Shown here: in pieces, positions 58,581 to 64,000 of the stretch
How positions within the stretch are numbered: the stretch's first letter is position 1
Layout: each line of letters begins with the position of its first letter
Source: Bacillus sp. Marseille-Q3570
GTDB taxonomy: Bacteria > Bacillota > Bacilli > Bacillales > Fictibacillaceae
Assembly: GCF_946151055.1 (NCBI RefSeq)
Contig: NZ_CAMGYZ010000008.1
Coordinates: forward strand, 124,001-188,000
Direction of reading: 5' to 3'
DNA length: 64,000 nucleotides
Program-made: the position numbers and the translations under genes
Notes under the pieces: model-generated
Told to the model about the DNA's origin: nothing
Databases searched by the model: none
Seen by the model: only the letters and a program-made list of their open reading frames with translations

Positions 58581-59594
58581 ATGGAGATTAATAAAAAGAT
58601 CCGCTTAACCTCAGCGGAATTATCCCAACTTTGGACAGCTTATATGAATGATACATTTTCAGTATGTGTTTTGAAGTATTTCCTGAATCACGTGGAAGAT
58701 GATGAAATACGTCCTATTCTACAATATGCGCTCCAATTGGCAGAAACACATGTTGAGCGGGTAGAGGCGTTTTTTAATGGCGAAGATTACCCGATACCGT
58801 ATGGATTTAAAGTGGAGGAAGATGTGGACATCAATGCACCACGTCTATTTGAAGATTCATATTATCTGGTGTTCCTCAATCATATGGGAAAGATCGGTTT
58901 GAATGCATACAGCATGAGTACTGCACTCTCTGACCGAACAGATATCTATGAGTATTTTTCCAGCTGTCTTGAAGAATCGATCGAGTTGAGAAATCGCACC
59001 AGAGAAACTTTGTTATCCAAAGGTTTATATATACGTTCCCCTTATATTCCCGCACCACACAATTATGAGTTTGTTACAAAGCAAAGTTTTCTTACAGGCT
59101 ACTTTGGAAAACGTAGACCACTGACTTCTCTTGAAATTGCCAATCTTTACGAAAATATTCAAAGGAATGCACTAGGAGCAGCGACGATGATGGCTTATAG
59201 TCAAGTCGCTCGGCATAAAAAAGTGACTGATTTCTTATCAAGAGGCAAGGAGATTGCCAAAAAGCATGTTGAAATTTTCAGTTCGGTGATGAGAGAGGAT
59301 GATCTGCCGGTACCGATGACATGGGATACGGATGTTACTGAATCCACTACCTTTACGTTTTCTGACAAATTGATGATGTTCCAGACCACTTCATTGTCTG
59401 CCTTAAGTATCGGTTACTATGGTACAAGTGTATCCACCAGTCCTAGACGGGATCTTGGCGTAATGTATGGAAGGTTGATCGTCGAAGTTGGTAAGTTTTC
59501 TGAAGACGGAGCCAATATCATGATTGATAATCGATGGCTGGAACAACCACCTATGGCGAGTAATAGGGAAAAACTTAAGAATCTCGATGATTGA
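58581..59594 (+). CDS. DUF3231 family protein
   Basis: 337 residues, soluble and helical, with two similar halves: LTSAELSQLWTAYMNDTFS near the start and LTSLEIANLYENIQRNALG in the middle, each followed by a His/Glu-containing helical bundle (ETHVERVEAFF; KKHVEIFSSVM), a ferritin-like look. I prefer the ATG at 58581, since cggagg is too close to the ATG at 58572. Common in Bacillus, often several paralogues per genome; role unknown, association with spores is sometimes suggested. Its end overlaps the convergent membrane-protein gene by 20 bases. Confidence 0.85.
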   Translation: MEINKKIRLTSAELSQLWTAYMNDTFSVCVLKYFLNHVEDDEIRPILQYALQLAETHVERVEAFFNGEDYPIPYGFKVEEDVDINAPRLFEDSYYLVFLNHMGKIGLNAYSMSTALSDRTDIYEYFSSCLEESIELRNRTRETLLSKGLYIRSPYIPAPHNYEFVTKQSFLTGYFGKRRPLTSLEIANLYENIQRNALGAATMMAYSQVARHKKVTDFLSRGKEIAKKHVEIFSSVMREDDLPVPMTWDTDVTESTTFTFSDKLMMFQTTSLSALSIGYYGTSVSTSPRRDLGVMYGRLIVEVGKFSEDGANIMIDNRWLEQPPMASNREKLKNLDD

Positions 59595-60039
59595 GGTGGT
59601 TGATCCGTACAATTGTAAATTTTAATACAATGGCGATCAAAATATAAACCACAAAGGAATAGTAATGACTCCATTTCAGTTGTTTGTAGATGTCAAGATA
59701 TACGAAGAATGGTTCAATGATGAATGCTCCTATGGAGGCTAATACGATAGAAGCTATGATATACCTTTTCCATGAGCCGAAAAATTGATACGTAAGCATA
59801 TAGCCAACCGGCAGGACTGAGTAGTCCATAGGTATAAAATGGGGGACGATCCGAACCATTTTGGTATGGTATATCCACCAATGATTATGAACTCCAGTCG
59901 TATCCAAAAGTACAACGATTGTTGCTAATAAAAGTCCGAAGATCAATACTTCCAAAGTGCGAGTTCTATCTACTGTTTTCCACCAGATGATCCAGGGTAC
60001 GATCAGGAGGATAATATAAAAAAAATATAGCATTATCAT
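59575..60039 (-). CDS. CBO0543-like multispanning membrane protein, second copy
   Basis: 154 residues with four to five hydrophobic helices, starting MIMLYFFYIILLIVPWIIWW, with HNHWWIYHTKMVRI, a central PMDYSVLPVGYMLTYQFF and FIIEPFFVYLDIYKQLKW; the last two segments are what I recognise as the CBO0543 pattern. The frame is open 56 codons further upstream, but the ATG at 60039 overlaps the stop of the preceding gene (ATGA), which decides the start. Probably the last gene of the germination operon on this strand. Function unknown. Confidence 0.75.
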   Translation of the reverse strand: MIMLYFFYIILLIVPWIIWWKTVDRTRTLEVLIFGLLLATIVVLLDTTGVHNHWWIYHTKMVRIVPHFIPMDYSVLPVGYMLTYQFFGSWKRYIIASIVLASIGAFIIEPFFVYLDIYKQLKWSHYYSFVVYILIAIVLKFTIVRINHLNHRDS

Positions 60040-60560
60040 GTCCAAATCAGCCCTAGGCTTGAAGAGTTTAAAGAAACTTTGAAATACATCAATAATACTG
60101 CGATGATGACCAACGAAACAATATAAGCAATGAGAGGCTTCAGATAATGAAGCCGTAACATCGGAAACATGACACAAAGGAAAAGGAACGAGTAAAATAT
60201 ATTCCAACCATGGAAATATTCAATCTTTCCGAATAATTTACCTAAAGCTTCCAGTCCGATATAAATACCGACCCATTTCAGAATATGCAAAAGCTTCCTG
60301 CCTGTGGACGTAGGGTAATTTCCAATAAATAGGAGGACGGTGGCTGGAAAAACGATGAATAAATAAAGCAGCTCAGAAATAACGTAAGGAATGCCCGCAT
60401 CCGGCACGATCCTCCATAACATCCGATCTTTGCACAGGAAGAAATAAAGCAAATTCATGCTGATCAAATAAAGCATGGTTGCATGATATCGATTCCAGTT
60501 TTTCCAATCTCCCCATTTCCAGGCCCCGTATAATGCTAGAACACTAATTGAAAGGTGCAT
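60036..60560 (-). CDS. CBO0543-like multispanning membrane protein, first copy
   Basis: 174 residues, about five transmembrane segments. LYGAWKWGDWKNWNRYHATM followed by LYFFLCKDRMLWRI is the N-terminal CBO0543-type pattern. Start ATG with aaaaggatgg upstream on the minus strand. It begins 41 bases after the Ger(x)C gene and overlaps the next membrane gene by four bases. Proteins of this family are largely found in spore formers; the link to germination is inferred from position. Confidence 0.75.
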   Translation of the reverse strand: MHLSISVLALYGAWKWGDWKNWNRYHATMLYLISMNLLYFFLCKDRMLWRIVPDAGIPYVISELLYLFIVFPATVLLFIGNYPTSTGRKLLHILKWVGIYIGLEALGKLFGKIEYFHGWNIFYSFLFLCVMFPMLRLHYLKPLIAYIVSLVIIAVLLMYFKVSLNSSSLGLIWT

Positions 60561-60600
60561 AATAGATCCATCCTTTTCCTATCAGAAGTACAAAAAATAG

Positions 60601-61689
60601 TCATTGCGAAATTCCAGTTTCATTTATTTGTACATTGACATTGACATCGATTTTTGCTGAAGGGTATTTCTCCTTCCATTGTTTATTATCAAACCTTCGA
60701 TCACGGCTTTTCATCACATTTCCGAGTCCGATCGGATCGATATTCTCTTCTTGAAACTCCTTAAGCAATTCTGTGCACCGCTCTTCTATATCCTTAGCGA
60801 ACTTTTTTTTGACTTTCGAGATGAATTTTGGGTCCTCAGGCATTCCAAACCTTGTTGTTTCATTCACGATTCCGGTCACGTTAATATCAATCAAAAATTT
60901 TGGATCATCCATTCGTCCTTTTACATGGTATCTTACATCTGATCCGATATTCTCAATGACAATATCTTGGTCTTTGAAATGTACTTTCCTGTTTCCATGC
61001 TTGAAGTCTTCCTTCATTACCTTGAAGACGAAAGAGTCAGAGAAAGGAATTGAATGGACATATTTCCCTTTTTTGAAAAATGCAATCCCTTTGATGATGA
61101 CATGTTCTCCGCTCTTCTTGAGTAACGGCATAAAACCATCCATCCCTTCAGCGTTGTACGCATAGATGAAGTTATGAAGATTAGTGGTCGGGAAATTCTC
61201 CTGGATATTGTTGTCCAGAATACCGCCAATATATCTTGAGGTCCGTTCGTTCTCGGAATATTCCCCCTCGATAAGGTCCTTGGCTTCGCCCTCAACGACT
61301 GTCAAATAGATTTCCCTGCCAAGGCTGGCATCTCGGATCAGATTGTCTAGCAAAAATGAAATATCGTTTTCCGCTAACTCTTCGCCATAAATATTGAGTC
61401 GTAACTTACCGTGCACAAGTGGTCTTGATGATTTCCCCTGTAATTTCGAATGGATCTCTTTCAAGGTTTCACCGGTCGCAGTATAGTATTTTTCGCTCGT
61501 AAAAGCGCCCAGTTCAGCACGACTGAATTGAGGTACTGAAATCGTCCCTCTTGTCTGTTTTTCATCGACATAGTCATAACCCGCAGCCTGGATGATCGCG
61601 ATATCCTCGACACTTCGGATTTCTTGGCAACTGGTCAAGATGAAACTGGAGAGGAATAGCATGATGATCAATCTAATTCGATTTTGCAT
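60601..61689 (-). CDS. Ger(x)C family spore germination lipoprotein
   Basis: C subunit of a Ger-type germinant receptor, 362 residues. Lipoprotein signal with lipobox LTSC (Cys about residue 21), then EIRSVEDIAIIQAAGYDYVD, typical of the family, and VHGKLRLNIYGEELAE. C-terminal domain ends in a beta-rich tail DVNVNVQINETG. The ATG lies 17 bases inside the end of the B subunit gene, so the genes are coupled. Located in the inner spore membrane by family knowledge. Confidence 0.94.
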   Translation of the reverse strand: MQNRIRLIIMLFLSSFILTSCQEIRSVEDIAIIQAAGYDYVDEKQTRGTISVPQFSRAELGAFTSEKYYTATGETLKEIHSKLQGKSSRPLVHGKLRLNIYGEELAENDISFLLDNLIRDASLGREIYLTVVEGEAKDLIEGEYSENERTSRYIGGILDNNIQENFPTTNLHNFIYAYNAEGMDGFMPLLKKSGEHVIIKGIAFFKKGKYVHSIPFSDSFVFKVMKEDFKHGNRKVHFKDQDIVIENIGSDVRYHVKGRMDDPKFLIDINVTGIVNETTRFGMPEDPKFISKVKKKFAKDIEERCTELLKEFQEENIDPIGLGNVMKSRDRRFDNKQWKEKYPSAKIDVNVNVQINETGISQ

Positions 61690-62794
61690 ATCGATTCCTC
61701 ACTCTTTGGGAGATTTTTTGGAGCACGAACAAGACCGGAATATATAGGAGGATGTAGAAACCGATTTTGCCAGCCCAGTCGTTCAGCATATCGATCATTT
61801 CACGGCTTTTCAACAAAATGCTTGCTAAGAATAGAAAAGCGAAATAGACGATCAAGACCCATTTCTGTTTGATGTTAAAAATGCGCTTAGGAATCCTGCT
61901 TGCTGTCCATAACGCTAGACAGATGTTCGGCAATATCACGTACACCCACATGCCAATACCCAAATATTCAAACCGTTCTACAAATGGAAGTTCGACCATC
62001 TTCCATAACGAAAGGGTAGGCCAGATGACATTTTGGATCCCTTTCTCAGAGAAATAGATGAAAGAAACGAGGGCGGTCCCAAGGTAGATCATTGTGGTCA
62101 AAAACAGACCATGGTGTGCCCACTTCTTTGAAGACTCCGGTTTCTTTATGAAAGGGTAATAGACAAGTAATAATTCAATCCCTAGAAAGCTTAAAGTTGC
62201 TGTTTTCGTAGCATTCAATATTTCCAGCAATGAATGATTGACGATCGGAAACAGATTTTCCACATGCCCGTATTGGATCGCGTAAAAGAACAATACCATG
62301 ATCGGCAGGCCTAATATGACGCTTATCAAACATATTCCAGCAACAACACGGAAGCCTCCTGAGGCAAAATAATAAGCCAACAATAAAAAGAGGAACGAAA
62401 AGATCCATATGTTCATCCGCGGAAAAATCCATACTTGAAGCACTTCTATGAAAGTTCGGAGTACTGTAAGGCTCAACAATAAGTAATAGATACTGAGAAC
62501 GAAGCTTAAGAAACTCCCGATATATTTCCCGTAAATCTCATTGTGGACGGAAACGATGTCCCCCTGGCTGTCCTGTAGGATTTGATAGATCATCCACAAT
62601 AGGATGTGCATAAAAATACCGCTGACCAGGATCGATACCCAGGCATCGTATCCGGCGTCCATTGAGATATAGCGTTGGAAACCGAGGATCCCTACCCCTA
62701 TCTGCATTGAATGGATCAGGAAAAAGACCAGGGTAGGAGAAACCATTGCATTTTCCGATAGGGTCGGTGGACCATTCTGATTGATTTTAATCAT
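61673..62794 (-). CDS. GerAB/YndE-type endospore germination permease
   Basis: B subunit, 373 residues, about ten transmembrane helices of the APC (LeuT-fold) type, thought to bind the germinant. Family segments: VSPTLVFFLIHSMQIGVGILGFQ near the start, GGFRVVAGICLISVILGLPI and a C-terminal hydrophobic helix. I start at the ATG at 62794, overlapping the end of the A subunit; the frame is open 17 codons earlier inside that gene. The SD is weak (aaagaga), fitting translational coupling. Confidence 0.93.
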   Translation of the reverse strand: MIKINQNGPPTLSENAMVSPTLVFFLIHSMQIGVGILGFQRYISMDAGYDAWVSILVSGIFMHILLWMIYQILQDSQGDIVSVHNEIYGKYIGSFLSFVLSIYYLLLSLTVLRTFIEVLQVWIFPRMNIWIFSFLFLLLAYYFASGGFRVVAGICLISVILGLPIMVLFFYAIQYGHVENLFPIVNHSLLEILNATKTATLSFLGIELLLVYYPFIKKPESSKKWAHHGLFLTTMIYLGTALVSFIYFSEKGIQNVIWPTLSLWKMVELPFVERFEYLGIGMWVYVILPNICLALWTASRIPKRIFNIKQKWVLIVYFAFLFLASILLKSREMIDMLNDWAGKIGFYILLYIPVLFVLQKISQRVRNRYAKSN

Positions 62795-64000
62795 CAATAT
62801 CTCTCTTTTCGTTTGCGCGGTTAGGGTTGAAGCGTGTAGAATCATCCGGGCGCGTATGCAAAGGTCTTTTCGCTTGCTTATTGAACGGCAACCGGATGAA
62901 GGCGTCCTTCAAATCCCTGAACCGCAAAGGATATAACGGTGCGAAAAACGGCCTCCCGATCGATTGGAGTTTGATCAGATGTCCGATGAAGAAAGCCATG
63001 GTCATCGAGACGCCAGTCAAACCATAAAGCTGGGCGCCAAGTAAAAAAGGAAAACGGATCAGACGGATCGTATTACCGATTTGGTAAACTGGTGTCGTGA
63101 ATGAGGCGAGTGCTGCCAGCGCGGTGATGATAAGCAGTACATTACTTGTCAAACCTGCTTCGACGGCTGCTGTTCCGATAACGATACCACCTACGATACC
63201 GATTGTCTGACCGACCTTGGCAGGGAGTCTCGCCCCTGCCTCACGTAGCAATTCGATAGCCAATTCCAAAATGATGACCTCACCTATTGGCGGGAAAGGA
63301 ATATCCGCTCTGGAAGATACGATGGTAGCGAACAGATCATCAGGTATCATTTCAGGGTGGTGCGTCAAAACCGCTACATATAATGATGTACTTAATACCG
63401 AGAAGATGACGGCGAACAAACGGATCAAGCGGAAACCAGACGCCAGATGCCATGGGAGGAAGTAATCGTCCGAGGCTGAAAAAAATTCCACAATGGTTGT
63501 CGGGCATGATAGCACATGGGGGGAACCATCAATGAAAATCGCGATCTTCCCCTCTACCAATACTTCAGCCACACGGTCCGGACGTTCCGTATCTAGAAAC
63601 TGCGGAAAAGGTGAGTTCGAGTTATCGGCGATCATTTGGGTTATGAATGAACTATCAATGATCTGGTCGTACTCGAGACCGTTTAGTCGTTGGAGAACGG
63701 TGTTCAAATTCTCTTTGTTTGCGATACCGTCAATAGACATGACTGCAACTCTAGTTTTCGTCAATTTTCCGATCGTTAATTCTTGAACCGTCAACTGGGG
63801 AAGAGGCAGACGTTTCCGTAGAAGGTTGATGTTCGTATCAAGGGATTCGACAAATGCCTCCTTAGGTCCAACGACACTGAATTCCACTTCCGGAATACTG
63901 ACTTTACGGGTCTCAACAGTGACGGCAGGCAGCAGGAGTACCTCTTCATCATGATCATTCATTTGAATCATGATGTTCCCTTGCATCATCGATTTTCTGA
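62787..64000 (-). CDS. GerA-type spore germination protein, A subunit (N-terminus outside window)
   Basis: At least 404 codons visible and still open at base 64000; family length is about 480-540, so roughly the first 80-140 residues are missing. Visible: the soluble N-terminal domain end (SIPEVEFSVVGPKEAFVESL, ALRTN-like NINLLRKRLP), GKIAIFIDGSPHVLSCPTT, then membrane segments with FPPIGEVIILELAIELLREAG and PAKVGQTIGIVGGIVIGTAAVEAG, hallmark GerA motifs. The C-terminal tail is basic. First visible gene of a germination operon running towards lower coordinates. Confidence 0.94.
   Translation of the reverse strand, partial: RKSMMQGNIMIQMNDHDEEVLLLPAVTVETRKVSIPEVEFSVVGPKEAFVESLDTNINLLRKRLPLPQLTVQELTIGKLTKTRVAVMSIDGIANKENLNTVLQRLNGLEYDQIIDSSFITQMIADNSNSPFPQFLDTERPDRVAEVLVEGKIAIFIDGSPHVLSCPTTIVEFFSASDDYFLPWHLASGFRLIRLFAVIFSVLSTSLYVAVLTHHPEMIPDDLFATIVSSRADIPFPPIGEVIILELAIELLREAGARLPAKVGQTIGIVGGIVIGTAAVEAGLTSNVLLIITALAALASFTTPVYQIGNTIRLIRFPFLLGAQLYGLTGVSMTMAFFIGHLIKLQSIGRPFFAPLYPLRFRDLKDAFIRLPFNKQAKRPLHTRPDDSTRFNPNRANEKRDIDD

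Noticed and set aside
60040-60207. N-terminal extension of the last CBO0543-like gene (210-residue version)
   Set aside because: The extra 56 codons overlap the preceding gene and are not hydrophobic like the rest; the ATGA overlap marks the start at 60039.

Overview
The window is chromosomal DNA of an endospore-forming member of the Bacillaceae. The evidence is gene content and order: an almost unbroken run matching the Bacillus subtilis segment proS-polC-rimP-nusA-ylxR-ylxQ-infB-ylxP-rbfA-truB-ribF-rpsO-pnp-ylxY-mlpA-ymxH-spoVFA-spoVFB-asd-dapG-dapA-tepA-ylzJ-spoIIIE-ymfC, then ymfF-ymfH-ymfI-ymfJ-ymfK-ymfM-pgsA-cinA-recA-rny-ymdB-spoVS-(dipeptidase-korA-korB)-tdh-kbl-miaB-ymcA. Strong AGGAGG ribosome binding sites, sigma-A, sigma-H and sigma-K type promoters and many U-tailed hairpin terminators fit this. 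I cannot fix the genus from the sequence alone.

Layout. Bases 1-5287 hold the end of proS and the replicative polymerase gene polC. Bases 5289-10763 are the nusA-infB translation/transcription operon. Bases 11013-15619 carry truB, ribF, rpsO and pnp. Bases 16324-24422 hold ylxY, mlpA, ymxH and a biosynthetic block: spoVFAB makes dipicolinate for the spore core, and asd-dapG-dapA makes the dihydrodipicolinate that feeds both it and the diaminopimelate of peptidoglycan. Bases 24653-28231 hold tepA, ylzJ and the DNA translocase spoIIIE. Bases 28993-34846 hold a GntR regulator and a BMP-type nucleoside ABC importer. Bases 35465-43494 hold the ymf genes, pgsA and cinA. Bases 43580-47246 hold recA and the RNase Y gene; with pnp (PNPase) and ymcA (RNase Y accessory protein) the window carries several parts of the RNA-decay machinery. 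Bases 47583-58426 hold ymdB, spoVS, a dipeptidase, a 2-oxoacid oxidoreductase, threonine catabolism, miaB and ymcA.

What stands out. (1) recA is split by a 333-base ORF-less group I intron (44189-44521), with a recognisable P1/internal guide, P10, P2 with GUGA loop, P5, P7, P8 and P9. Splicing restores a normal 347-residue RecA, while the unspliced message stops at residue 208. (2) A family of non-coding, inverted-repeat-ended, MITE-like elements has three long copies with interchangeable middles (28373-28835, 34914-35236, 45067-45439) and diverged fragments; a different short element lies just before polC. (3) Five intergenic regions carry short tandem repeats. Three of these have 51-52 base units with palindromic or inverted arms, despite unrelated sequences. 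(4) After ymcA the expected cotE-mutS-mutL order is lost. Instead there is a DUF3231 gene and, on the opposite strand, a Ger-type germinant-receptor operon (A-B-C, A cut by the window end) followed by two translationally coupled CBO0543-like membrane-protein genes. Apart from these points the window is ordinary core genome. I saw no prophage, defence island, CRISPR array, tRNA or rRNA.
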